A DNA stretch of 64,000 nt from Promineifilum sp019695075 (lineage in GTDB: Bacteria; Chloroflexota; Anaerolineae; Promineifilales; Promineifilaceae). The stretch covers positions 13,101 through 77,100 of the forward strand of contig JAHCIO010000019.1 of the NCBI GenBank assembly GCA_026129185.1, given 5' to 3'. The position numbers were made by a program, and so were the translations under genes. Position 1 is the stretch's first letter, and each line of letters starts with the position of its first letter. The notes beneath the pieces are model-generated. The model saw nothing but the letters and a program-made list of their open reading frames with translations. It was not told where the DNA came from and ran no database searches. Below, piece after piece: positions 35,568-43,447 of this stretch.

Positions 35568-38111
35568 CTAACCTTGCTCATTAGTCTGTTGTTCCCGCGT
35601 CAGAATCGCCAGCAATTGCCGCGTGACCTCCTTGGTGTCCGGGCCGATGTCGCCGGGCGGGCCGACGCAGGCCGGGCAGCCGGAGCGGCACTGGCAATCG
35701 CGCACCAGTTCCAGCGCGGCGGCCAGCAACTCGTCGTGCAGCTCGTAGAGCCGCTGGCTAAAACCCACGCCGGCGGGCACGCGCTCGTAGACGACCAGCG
35801 TCGGCGCGCGCGTCACCGGGCTGATCTGCTCGGCCGAGACGCTGATGTCTTCCGGGTCGCACATCAGGAACAGCGGGGCCAGGTTGCGCAGCACGTAGCC
35901 CAGACCGCTGAGGGCCGAGCGCGTCTGCTGGCCGGCCTCGGCCCGCCGGTGGCAACTGGGGCAGAGCGTCACCAGGTTGTCGATCTGGTTGGCCTGGCGG
36001 TAGTTCTCGTTGCGGCCGGGGACGTAGCCGTATTCGCGGAAGGGGCGAATGTGGTGGACGTGCAACAGGAACTCCTCGGCGCTGGCCCCGCACGTGCGGC
36101 AGCGGTGGTTGTCGCGCTCCAGGACGAGTTGCCGCTGCTGGGACCAGTTCGGGCCGTAGTCGTTGGGCCGCAGCAAGATGCCCAGGTCTTGCAGCCGGTC
36201 GGTCAGGGCTTCGCTGAACACCAGCCAGTAGCCGGTCGTCTCTAGCGTCATGGCCGGCAGATCGATCTGGCCATAGCCAAGTGTCTCGTGGGTATAGCGG
36301 CGGATCTTGCGGTAGCCGGTGGCCTGAGTGACGACCGTGGTCTCGCCGTGGGCGACAAGCAGGCCACCCTCGATGCGCTCAGCGACCGGCTCCAGGCGGC
36401 GGATGCTGCTGCCGGCAACGGCGCGGGTGTAGTAGTCAACGTTGACCGGACGCACGCTGGCGATGCGGCCGTCCCAGTCAAGTTGCTCCACCAGGTAGGT
36501 CTGCGCCTGGTGCATGTAGATAGCCCCCTCGTAGACGAGCATGGGCGCGCTATCCAGATCCACCTGGCCAATGACGTTCGGTTGCTCCTCGCTGATGTCC
36601 TGGATGACCACGGTCTCGTCGCCGCCGGTGCGCAGCGAGACGCCGGTGGCCGGGGCGTCGCCGACGTAGTGGTACTGGTCGCGGCTGGCGTACAGATCGC
36701 CGGCGCGGGCCAATTCCTCCAGCACCGGCCCGACGCGCGCGAAGCCGCCAAAGGACTCGTCGGCGGTGAAAGGCAGTTCGTAGGCCGCGCAGAGCAGATG
36801 GCGGGTCAGGATGGGCAGGTTGTCGGGGTTGGTCAGGGCATACTCCGGCGAGCGGCCGAAGAGAAAGCGCGGGTGCAGGCAGAGGTACTGGTCCAGCGCG
36901 CTGCTGCCGGCGACGAGGATGGCCGCCGAGCGTTCGGCGCGGCGGCCGGCGCGGCCGACCTGCTGCCACGTGCTGGCCACCGTGCCGGGGTAGCCGGTCA
37001 GCACGGCGGCATCGAGCTGGCCGATGTCGATACCCAACTCCAGGGCGTTGGTGGCCACGACGCCGCGCACCGTGCCGTGGCGCAGCCCGGCCTCGATCTC
37101 GCGCCGCTCCAGGGGCAGGTAGCCGCCGCGGTAGCCGGCGACGAAGGTATCACCGCGGTTCTGATAGGCCAGGTCGTCGCGCAGATAGCCGAGCAGCAGT
37201 TCAACCGTCTGCCGGGCGCGGGCGAAGACGATGGTCTGGATATCCTGACTGAGGAAAGTCACGGCGGCGTCCTTGGCCGTCAGCACCGTGCTGGCTCGCA
37301 GGCCAAGCTCCTCGTTGATGATGGGCGGGTTGTAGAGGATGAAGTCCTTGGCCCCGCGCGGCGCGCCGTTCTGAGACTCATCGACAAGGGTGAACGGCTG
37401 TTCGATTAAACGTTCGGCGTGCTCGGCCGGGTTGGCGATGGTCGCCGAGGCACAAATGAAGCGCGGATCGCTGCCATAGAAGCGGCACAGGCGTTGCAGG
37501 CGGCGCAGAACGTTGGCCACGTGGCTGCCGAAGACGCCGCGGTAGATGTGGATTTCGTCGACGACGACGTACTCCAGCGCGCCGAAGAGCGCTCGCCACG
37601 ATGGATGGAAGGGCAGGATGCCGGCGTGGAGCATGTCGGGGTTGGTGATGAGGACGCCGCCGGCGCTGCGCACGGCCGAGCGCTTGCCGCGCGGCGTGTC
37701 GCCGTCGTAGGTGTTGACGGCCACTGGCAGGCGCGCGGCGGCGATCAGGCCGGCCGTCTCCGCCTCCTGGTCATGGGCCAGCGCCTTGGTGGGGAAGAGG
37801 TAGAGGGCGCGGGCGTCGGGGCGCTCCAGCAGCCGTTGCAGGACGGGCAGGGTGTAGGCCAACGACTTGCCGCTGGCCGTGGCCGTGCTGACGATGACAT
37901 TCTCGCCGCGGCGGGCGGCCTCAATGGCTGCGGCCTGGTGGGTGAAGAGGCGGTCAATGCCCCGCCCGTGCAGCGCCGCCGCCAGCCGTGGGTCGAGCCA
38001 CTCCGGCAGCGGGGCTGTGCGCGCCGGCCGCGGCGGAATGCGCTCCCAGGCGACAACGTTGGCCATGAAGTCGCGATTGAAGCGCAGATGGTCGAGGAGG
38101 GCGGGCAGCAT
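35568..38111 (-). CDS. MrfA/YprA-like DEAD/DEAH helicase with inserted HNH domain
   Basis: An 847-residue superfamily 2 helicase. Motif I TATASGKSLAY, motif II VVVDEIHIYRG, motif III SATIANP and motif VI QQVGRAGRRA place it with MrfA/YprA, which repairs mitomycin-type DNA adducts in Bacillus. The C-terminal zinc-binding region ends CQCRSGCPACVG. Between about residues 655 and 725 lies an HNH nuclease fold: CRTCG, HVHHIRPF, NLVTLCPSCHRR, unusual for the family. Start ATG at 38111 overlaps the PIN toxin stop (TGATG), so the two genes are coupled. Ends in front of a possible structured RNA. Confidence 0.88.
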   Translation of the reverse strand: MLPALLDHLRFNRDFMANVVAWERIPPRPARTAPLPEWLDPRLAAALHGRGIDRLFTHQAAAIEAARRGENVIVSTATASGKSLAYTLPVLQRLLERPDARALYLFPTKALAHDQEAETAGLIAAARLPVAVNTYDGDTPRGKRSAVRSAGGVLITNPDMLHAGILPFHPSWRALFGALEYVVVDEIHIYRGVFGSHVANVLRRLQRLCRFYGSDPRFICASATIANPAEHAERLIEQPFTLVDESQNGAPRGAKDFILYNPPIINEELGLRASTVLTAKDAAVTFLSQDIQTIVFARARQTVELLLGYLRDDLAYQNRGDTFVAGYRGGYLPLERREIEAGLRHGTVRGVVATNALELGIDIGQLDAAVLTGYPGTVASTWQQVGRAGRRAERSAAILVAGSSALDQYLCLHPRFLFGRSPEYALTNPDNLPILTRHLLCAAYELPFTADESFGGFARVGPVLEELARAGDLYASRDQYHYVGDAPATGVSLRTGGDETVVIQDISEEQPNVIGQVDLDSAPMLVYEGAIYMHQAQTYLVEQLDWDGRIASVRPVNVDYYTRAVAGSSIRRLEPVAERIEGGLLVAHGETTVVTQATGYRKIRRYTHETLGYGQIDLPAMTLETTGYWLVFSEALTDRLQDLGILLRPNDYGPNWSQQRQLVLERDNHRCRTCGASAEEFLLHVHHIRPFREYGYVPGRNENYRQANQIDNLVTLCPSCHRRAEAGQQTRSALSGLGYVLRNLAPLFLMCDPEDISVSAEQISPVTRAPTLVVYERVPAGVGFSQRLYELHDELLAAALELVRDCQCRSGCPACVGPPGDIGPDTKEVTRQLLAILTREQQTNEQG

Positions 38112-38644
38112 CACCTTCTCCTGGCCTGGGCCACTTTTATGGCGGTGTCGCGATTGAGGCACAAAGTTGATTGAACGGCTTCCAAAGCCGTGGGGCTGAA
38201 GCGAGCCACGATTTGCTCGACAGTCAGACGGCTCAATTGCAGGCCGACGAGGAACTGCCCCGGATTGACGATGCAGATATCCTGATAGTGGTGCAGGTCC
38301 AGTAAATCGCGATCGCTGCTGACAAGATAATCGGCCTGTCCCTCGACGGCACAGGCCAGGAAGACATCATCTTTAGGATCGCGGCACGCGCCCGTGACGG
38401 TCATCTGGCCCGGAACGTGCCATGAGTGATGCTCCAGTTCATCGGCAATCCAGGTCAAAGGTGCTTCGGCTCGCGCCCGAATGCGCGGCCGATCAAGGAC
38501 ACGCCGCAACTCGTCCCGCATGACGGCTGTCGCTAGCAAAGTGAACTCTTCTGCCTGCCAGGCGCGAATGATTTGGCTGGTAATCTCTCCCGACGTCAAA
38601 GCGAAGCTGACAAGGGTGCTGGTATCAATGACGACGCGAAGCAT
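38111..38644 (-). CDS. PIN-domain toxin (COG1569 type)
   Basis: A 177-residue putative ribonuclease. VVIDTSTLVSFALTSG at the start, VMRDELRRVLDRPRI near residue 45 and the CRDPKDDVFLACAVEGQADYLVSSDRDLLDL block with four acidic residues define the PIN family of toxin-antitoxin systems. Follows its Phd/YefM-type antitoxin by 11 bp; its stop codon overlaps the start of the helicase gene. Confidence 0.9.
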   Translation of the reverse strand: MLRVVIDTSTLVSFALTSGEITSQIIRAWQAEEFTLLATAVMRDELRRVLDRPRIRARAEAPLTWIADELEHHSWHVPGQMTVTGACRDPKDDVFLACAVEGQADYLVSSDRDLLDLHHYQDICIVNPGQFLVGLQLSRLTVEQIVARFSPTALEAVQSTLCLNRDTAIKVAQARRR

Positions 38645-38655
38645 GACAACCGTTC

Positions 38656-38952
38656 CTAGCGCTCATCGTAAACTTCATCGCGCGCTGCATCAATGAGCGT
38701 TAGGAGTTGCTCTTCGGTCAAGTCAGAATTGATCTTGGCGTTGGCTTCGCCGGCTGCCAGTAGCCGCTCGAAAAACGATTGGCGCATCGCACGATAGGTC
38801 TTTAAGCTTTGATACTCATTGGCGTCTACGATCACGACCTGTGGCCGCCCAAACGTTTCCACTACGTAGGCCACCTGCTCTTCCTTCACCGCCTGAATCA
38901 CGTCCGTCAGGCGTTGCCGCAGTTCTGTTGTGCCGATCTGGCGCTCTTCCAT
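38656..38952 (-). CDS. Phd/YefM-family antitoxin
   Basis: A 98-residue antitoxin. The N-terminal Phd/YefM DNA-binding domain is visible as IGTTELRQRLTDVIQAVKEE followed by YVVETFGRPQVVIVDANEY. The C-terminal helical part would neutralise the PIN toxin encoded 11 bp downstream. The ATG at 38952 follows AAGAGG at about 7 nt; a longer frame begins in the promoter. Promoter and palindrome lie just upstream. Confidence 0.88.
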   Translation of the reverse strand: MEERQIGTTELRQRLTDVIQAVKEEQVAYVVETFGRPQVVIVDANEYQSLKTYRAMRQSFFERLLAAGEANAKINSDLTEEQLLTLIDAARDEVYDER

Positions 38953-38976
38953 CGCTGGCCTCTTATAAGGTTTATG

Positions 38977-38994
38977 ATGTTTGTAAACATTATA
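38977..38994 (-). promoter_or_regulatory. promoter and operator of the Phd-PIN-helicase operon
   Basis: TATAAT on the minus strand at 38994-38989. An inverted repeat ATGTTT-GT-AAACAT (38977-38990) overlaps the box and the predicted start point, matching antitoxin autoregulation. Confidence 0.55.
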
Positions 38995-39038
38995 CACGTT
39001 TTAGTCGCGTTAGGCCAACGGATTCTCCTTCTCCTGTG

Positions 39039-39092
39039 GCGGGCGATTCGGGAGAATCGCGCCACGCGGGCGATTCGGGAGAATCGCGCCAC
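39039..39092. repeat. two tandem copies of a 27-bp palindromic unit
   Basis: Units at 39039-39065 and 39066-39092 are identical, each with the GCGATTCGGGAGAATCGC palindrome. They lie between two divergently transcribed genes. A related GATTCTCCTTCTCCTG word precedes them. Confidence 0.8.
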
Positions 39093-39102
39093 TCGTCGCC
39101 AT

Positions 39103-39130
39103 TTGACGCTCATCGGCGCGGTGCTAGAAT
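39103..39130 (+). promoter_or_regulatory. sigma-70-type promoter of the SDR gene
   Basis: TTGACG at 39103-39108, 16-nt spacer, TAGAAT at 39125-39130. It gives a leader of about 140 nt before the SDR start codon at 39278; no gene is seen in that leader. Confidence 0.6.
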
Positions 39131-39277
39131 GCGGTGAGCGTCCATCGGGCGCTTGGGGCGGCGCGGTTGCAGCCCTTATGTCCCCCAGACTGGCAAAGGG
39201 CCTTGAGCCGGCAGCGTTGCCCTGTAAGTCACCGCAGCGAGCAGCTTCACAACAGTATCACCCAGCAGGAGCAACAC

Positions 39278-40027
39278 ATGAAACTGGAAAACAAGGTCGC
39301 CCTGGTCACGGGCGCCGGCTCCGGCATTGGCCGGGCCGTTGCCGAACGATTCGTCCAGGAAGGCGCGCGCGTCCTGGGCGCCGACATCCGCAGCGATCGG
39401 TTGGACGAGGTCAGCGCAGCGCTGAACGCGGCCGGCGCCTTCACGACCTTCACCGGCAGCGTCGGCGACCGGGCCGACAACGCCCGCATGATGGACGCCG
39501 TCATGGATACCTACGGCCGGCTGGACATCGTCGTCAACAATGCCGGCATCATGGACGACTTCTACCCCCTGGCCGAGCTGGACGACGCCCTGTGGGATCG
39601 GGTCATGGCCATCAACCTGGATGGGCCGATGGTCATCTGCCGGCGGGCGTTGCAGATCATGCTGCCGCAGGGCGGCGGCGCGATCATCAACGTCGCCTCC
39701 ATCGGCGGCCTGTTCGGTGGCCGGGCGGGCGTGGCCTACACCACGTCGAAGCACGCCATCATAGGCCTGTCGCGCAGCGTCGCCTTCCACTACGCCCAGC
39801 AGGGCATCCGCTGCAACGTCATCGCCCCCGGCGGCGTGGCCACCAACATCGAGGTCAAGAACCCCAGCATGTTCGGCTACCAGCGCTTGCAGACGACGCT
39901 GGCGATGGTGCCGCGCCAGGGCCAGCCCGGCGAACTGGCCGCGGCGGCGCTCTTCCTGGCCTCCGACGACGCCAGCTTCGTCAACGGCGAAGTGCTGGTC
40001 GTCGACGGCGGCTGGACGGCCGGCTAA
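39278..40027 (+). CDS. short-chain dehydrogenase/reductase
   Basis: A 249-residue classical SDR. Cofactor motif VTGAGSGIGRAVA (10-22), NNAGIM (91-96), active-site Ser in INVASIGG, and YTTSKHAIIGL (catalytic Tyr and Lys) are intact; the aspartate in ADIRSDR indicates NAD(H) preference. C-terminal GEVLVVDGGWTAG is typical. Substrate unknown. GCAGGAG lies 9 nt before the ATG at 39278; longer frames run into the leader. Followed 100 bp later by a membrane-associated cassette with its own Shine-Dalgarno. Confidence 0.9.
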   Translation: MKLENKVALVTGAGSGIGRAVAERFVQEGARVLGADIRSDRLDEVSAALNAAGAFTTFTGSVGDRADNARMMDAVMDTYGRLDIVVNNAGIMDDFYPLAELDDALWDRVMAINLDGPMVICRRALQIMLPQGGGAIINVASIGGLFGGRAGVAYTTSKHAIIGLSRSVAFHYAQQGIRCNVIAPGGVATNIEVKNPSMFGYQRLQTTLAMVPRQGQPGELAAAALFLASDDASFVNGEVLVVDGGWTAG

Positions 40028-40127
40028 GGCCGGCCTCCTAACACAAAGCCAACCACTTCTTCACATCTTCTGAACGGCGGGCGGCTACCATCTGGAAAGT
40101 AGATTGCTTTTCAGAAGGAGCCGCCTG

Positions 40128-40859
40128 ATGAAACCAGACCGAAGATTGATGAGCCGGCGCGAGTTTCTCATCGCCGCCGGGTGTGGTTGTGCCGCGACGG
40201 TACTTGTCGGCAGCGGCTGTGCGCGCAATAGCGCCGCCGCTGCCGCCGACACCGTCATCTGCCCCTACGGCTACGTCTATGACACCTGGCCGGGGCAGTG
40301 CCCGCGCTACGTCGATAGCAACGGCAGCGGTTACTGCGATTACTCCGAACCCATCACCGCCACGACGGGGACGACGCAGGCCGCGACCGAGTCCGCTCTC
40401 TCCACGGCCGCCGGCACGACAACCACCTATAGCCCCACCACCTCGACCGCCCTGTGCGACCGGCACTGTAGCTATCCCGGCCGGTGCGCCCGCTTTGTCG
40501 ATAGCGACAACTCCGGCTACTGCGACTGGTCGGAAAGCGGCGTAGCGGCTCAGGCAGCCGGCAGCGCGGCGACGGCCACGCCCGCCGCGACCACGGCCGC
40601 GACGACGACCGGCAGCGCCGCGGCAACGGCCACACCCGCCGCGACGGCCACATCTGCGGCCGCCACAGCGACAGCTGTGGCCCCCACAGCCACCGCGGCC
40701 GCCCTGGTGGTGCTCTGCAACCGCGGCTGTCGCACCCCCGGCAGCTGTGGCCGCTTCACCGACGCCAACGGCAGCGGCATCTGCGACCTGTTCGAGGGCG
40801 TGCCCGCCGACCAGGCCGCCAACTACGCTCAGCCGGGCCGGCGCGGGCGGGGAGGCTAA
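40128..40859 (+). CDS. Tat-exported lipoprotein with three Cys/EF-hand-like repeats
   Basis: A 243-residue protein. The N-terminus carries a twin-arginine motif (SRREFLIAAG) and lipobox-like GSGCAR. Three repeats of about 28 residues follow with the pattern C-x(3-6)-P-G-x-C-x-R-[FY]-x-D-x-[ND]-x-SG-x-C-D-x-x-E, combining cysteines and a calcium-loop-like acid cluster, joined by long Thr/Ala linkers. I know no named family. GAAGGAG precedes the ATG at 40128. First gene of a three-gene cassette with a DUF4405-like cytochrome and a small membrane protein; a metal- or redox-binding role is inferred. Confidence 0.75.
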   Translation: MKPDRRLMSRREFLIAAGCGCAATVLVGSGCARNSAAAAADTVICPYGYVYDTWPGQCPRYVDSNGSGYCDYSEPITATTGTTQAATESALSTAAGTTTTYSPTTSTALCDRHCSYPGRCARFVDSDNSGYCDWSESGVAAQAAGSAATATPAATTAATTTGSAAATATPAATATSAAATATAVAPTATAAALVVLCNRGCRTPGSCGRFTDANGSGICDLFEGVPADQAANYAQPGRRGRGG

Positions 40860-40863
40860 CGCC

Positions 40864-41388
40864 ATGACCACGACCACGACGCGCAAAACCAACCCAACGC
40901 GGGTCAACCTGTGGCTCGACGTGCTCATGCTGATCGTCTTCCTGATCGTCTTCGATCCGCGGCTAACGGGCGGTACGCTCCACGAATGGCTGGGGCTGGC
41001 CATCGGCGCGACGGTCATCGTCCACCTGCTGCGGCACTGGAACTGGATCGCGCAGGTGACCAAGCGCTTCCTGGGGCGGACGACGGCCGCGGCGCGCTTG
41101 AACTACCTTGTGGACGCGCTGTTCTTCGTCGCCCTGACGCTGATCATCCTGTCGGGCCTGATGATCTCCGAGGTCGTCCTGCCCTTCGTGGGGCTGAGCG
41201 GCGCGGAGTCGCCCTTCTGGCATCTGCTGCACAACATGGCTGCCAGCTGGGCCGTGGCACTCGTCGCCATCCATACGGCGCTGCATTGGAAATGGATTGT
41301 CAACACTGTCCGTCGCTACGTCCTGCGGCCGGCGAGTGTCGCCGGGCGGGCCGTCGTCGGGCGCACGCAGAAAGAGGTTACGCAATGA
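40864..41388 (+). CDS. DUF4405-like cytochrome b-type membrane protein
   Basis: A 174-residue protein with four membrane helices. Histidines in HEWLG, VHLLRHWNW, FWHLLHNMA and IHTALHWKW lie near helix ends and could ligate two hemes, as in the DUF4405/cytochrome b561-like group. The gene starts 4 bp after the lipoprotein stop and its stop overlaps the start of the next gene by 4 nt (ATGA). A transmembrane electron-transfer role is inferred from this. Confidence 0.75.
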   Translation: MTTTTTRKTNPTRVNLWLDVLMLIVFLIVFDPRLTGGTLHEWLGLAIGATVIVHLLRHWNWIAQVTKRFLGRTTAAARLNYLVDALFFVALTLIILSGLMISEVVLPFVGLSGAESPFWHLLHNMAASWAVALVAIHTALHWKWIVNTVRRYVLRPASVAGRAVVGRTQKEVTQ

Positions 41389-41696
41389 AAACAGTATCTC
41401 GCATCGCCCTAATCTTGCTGGCAGCCGTCCTCATCGCCGGGGCCACCTACGCGCTGGCGCAGAGCGGCTGGGCCGATAGCTTCACCAATGGCGTCATCGG
41501 CGCGAACCAGGCGCAGATGACCGCCACCCACGACGCCTTGGCGGCCGCCGGCGCGCAGCCGGAAGGCGGCGGCGAATACTTCGCCATGGCCGGCAATCTG
41601 CTCAAGATCGCCCTCGTCGCCGCGGGGGTGATCCTGCTAAGCGTCGTCCTGGAGAAGCGCGCCAGGCTGCGGAGGGTGCGAATACTTTTGGTGTAA
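41385..41696 (+). CDS. small membrane protein, 3' end altered by an IS insertion
   Basis: A 103-residue protein with two membrane helices (residues 5-25 as possible signal, and 73-90) and a periplasmic-looking segment (Gly/Ala/Gln-rich). It overlaps the DUF4405 gene by 4 nt. The ISKra4-type element is inserted in the last codons: without it the protein would end Leu-Arg-Ile-Ala-Val-stop; with it the reading frame continues into the left inverted repeat and ends Arg-Val-Arg-Ile-Leu-Leu-Val-stop. The protein is thus only slightly changed and may still work. Role unknown. Confidence 0.65.
   Translation: MKTVSRIALILLAAVLIAGATYALAQSGWADSFTNGVIGANQAQMTATHDALAAAGAQPEGGGEYFAMAGNLLKIALVAAGVILLSVVLEKRARLRRVRILLV
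41666..41673. repeat. target-site duplication, left copy
   Basis: GCTGCGGA immediately precedes the left inverted repeat and is repeated at 43243-43250 after the right one. This 8-bp duplication proves transposition into the gene end. Confidence 0.9.
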
Positions 41697-43242
41697 AAAG
41701 GGGCTAGGGGGACAATAGGGTATGGATGAGAAAGGAGTTCCCCAGCCAGAAGTACCCAACGAATTGGCCCGCAAGATGAGTCAGTGGCGGCAGGCCAACC
41801 CCAACGCGACATTGACTGAGATCGAGGCAGCGGTGGAAGCCGAACTGGCCGAGTTGCGACGGCAACTGGTGCAAGCGATGGTGCAAGAAGAAGCCGATGC
41901 GCAGCCCGACGTGCCGGACTGTCCGCAATGTGGCCAGGCAATGGTCAAGAATGGGCGGCGGAAACGAAAACTACAGACGAAAGAAGGCCAAACAATCCAG
42001 CTTGAGCGGCCGCAATGGCGTTGTCTGGCCTGTGGGACAACGCTTTTTCCCCCTGGATAGAGCGTTAGGATTGCTGCCCGGCGCATACACACCGCAAGTG
42101 CAGGAGGCCATCACGCGCTTGGGCAGCCGGATGAGCTACGGCGAGGCGCGGGAAGAGTTGGCCCGGTTGTGGAAGGTGAAGATAAGCACAGGGAGTCTAC
42201 GCCAGGTGACGCTGCGGCATGGGATTGTGGCCGACCGCCTCATCCAGGAGCAGGTGGCGCAGTTGGAGGCGACCAGCCCGGAGCCAACGGCGCAACCAGA
42301 GCAGTTGGTGATGTGCGTCGACGGGGCGATGGTGCAGGTGACGAGCGGGGAATGGCGCGAGGTCAAGACGATGGCCCTGGGTGAATTCAAGCCGTATTGG
42401 GATGCCAAAGAGCGCCAAGTGGTGACCCAAACGACGCACCTGAGCTACTTTTCCCGGGCGGACACAGCCGAGAACTTCAGCCGCTTGGCGCTGGCCGAAT
42501 GGCAGCGCCGGGGCGGGGATAACGCCCACACCGTCGTCGCGGTTCAGGACGGGGCGGCGTGGATTCAGGGGGTCATTGACACTCATTGCCCCCAGGCGAC
42601 CCGCATCATTGATTTTGCTCATGCGCAGGGCTACCTGGCCGTCGTCGGACGAGCGATCTATGGTCCGGAGACGGACGCCTTTCGCCAGTGGTATGGTCGG
42701 ATGTCGCGGCAGTTGGGCCACCAACCCCCGCAGCGCACAGTGGGCGAACTACGACTGCTGCAACGACAGCATCCCGACCACCTCCAGGCCACAGAGATAG
42801 AGGCGGCCATCCGCTATCTGGAAACCCGTTTGCCGATGATTGATTACCCCCATTTTCGTCGCCAACAACTGCCCATCGGCTCAGGCATCGTCGAGAGTGG
42901 CCACAAGGTGGTCATGCAGAAACGGATGAAACAGGCGGGCATGCGCTGGTCCGAATCCAGTCTTAACCCCATGCTGGCCTTACGCACCGCTTTGTGTAAC
43001 CAGATCTGGAACCAGACCTGGCAAGAGATTGAGGCCCGTGTTCGTCAGGATAGGTTCCCAATTCGCGCCCAACCGCAACAGCCACCGACCACAGCAACCA
43101 CAGATACGGTGACAGACGCAGACTGCCAACGCCTGATTGGCTTAGCCGAGCGAATGGCCGCGCGAAAACGACAACCCTGGCGGGACCATCGCTGGGTCTT
43201 CCCACGGCGGGCACATCTCTTACACCAAAAGTAATCGCACCC
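41674..43242 (+). mobile_element. ISKra4-family insertion sequence, 1569 bp
   Basis: Terminal inverted repeats of 23 bp: GGGTGCGAATACTTTTGGTG followed by TAA at the left (41674-41696), and the reverse complement with one mismatch at the right (43220-43242). An 8-bp target duplication flanks it. It carries one transposase region of two overlapping frames. No passenger gene. Near-identical ends and intact frames suggest a recent and potentially active insertion. Confidence 0.92.
41722..43234 (+). CDS. ISKra4-family transposase, joined by a +1 frameshift
   Basis: The first frame (41722-42060, 112 residues) has an acidic helical part and a zinc-finger-like CPQCGQAM...WRCLACGTTLF. The second frame continues from about 42053 to 43234 and includes LGSRMSYGEAREEL, catalytic-type CVDGAMVQV, IDFAHAQGYL and IGSGIVESGHKVVMQKR with GMRW, all typical of ISKra4 transposases. 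The second frame is +1 relative to the first. The overlap region CTTTTTCCCCCTGG (42043-42056) offers a run where a shift on CCC-C would join the frames. Without shift only the short product is made. Confidence 0.82.
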
Positions 43243-43250
43243 GCTGCGGA
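43243..43250. repeat. target-site duplication, right copy
   Basis: GCTGCGGA directly after the right terminal inverted repeat. Joining it to the left flank restores the reading frame of the interrupted small membrane protein gene. Confidence 0.9.
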
Positions 43251-43257
43251 TTGCCGT

Positions 43258-43317
43258 TTGACTTCTCACCCCATCCCGGCTATAATTTAACCAGCGTTAA
43301 ATTCAACAGTAACGCTG
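43258..43317 (+). promoter_or_regulatory. strong promoter and operator of the metal ATPase
   Basis: TTGACT (43258-43263), 17-nt spacer, perfect TATAAT (43281-43286). CAGCGTTA (43292-43299) and TAACGCTG (43310-43317) form an 8-bp inverted repeat around the predicted start point, as for a metal-sensing repressor of ArsR or similar type. The IS element ends only 15 bp upstream of the -35 box and has left the promoter intact. Confidence 0.7.
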
Positions 43318-43330
43318 ATTAAGAATAAAG

Positions 43331-43367
43331 TTGCCCTTTGGTAGGCGGGCGCGCCTCCAAAGGGCAA
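43331..43367 (+). other. hairpin in the ATPase leader
   Basis: TTGCCCTTTGG (43331-43341) pairs with CCAAAGGGCAA (43357-43367), an 11-bp stem in the 5' leader about 80 nt before the start codon. It could stabilise the mRNA or attenuate; no U-tract follows. Confidence 0.5.
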
Positions 43368-43447
43368 TTGGCTATTGGGGCGGCAATGCGCCCGTCGCCG
43401 ACCGGCGACCCCATTCCTGCGGCCCGCCCCAACTGAGGGAACCAGCC

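Noticed and set aside
39134..39277. N-terminal extension of the SDR gene
   Set aside because: The extension is not Rossmann-like and lies before a good Shine-Dalgarno at the chosen ATG.
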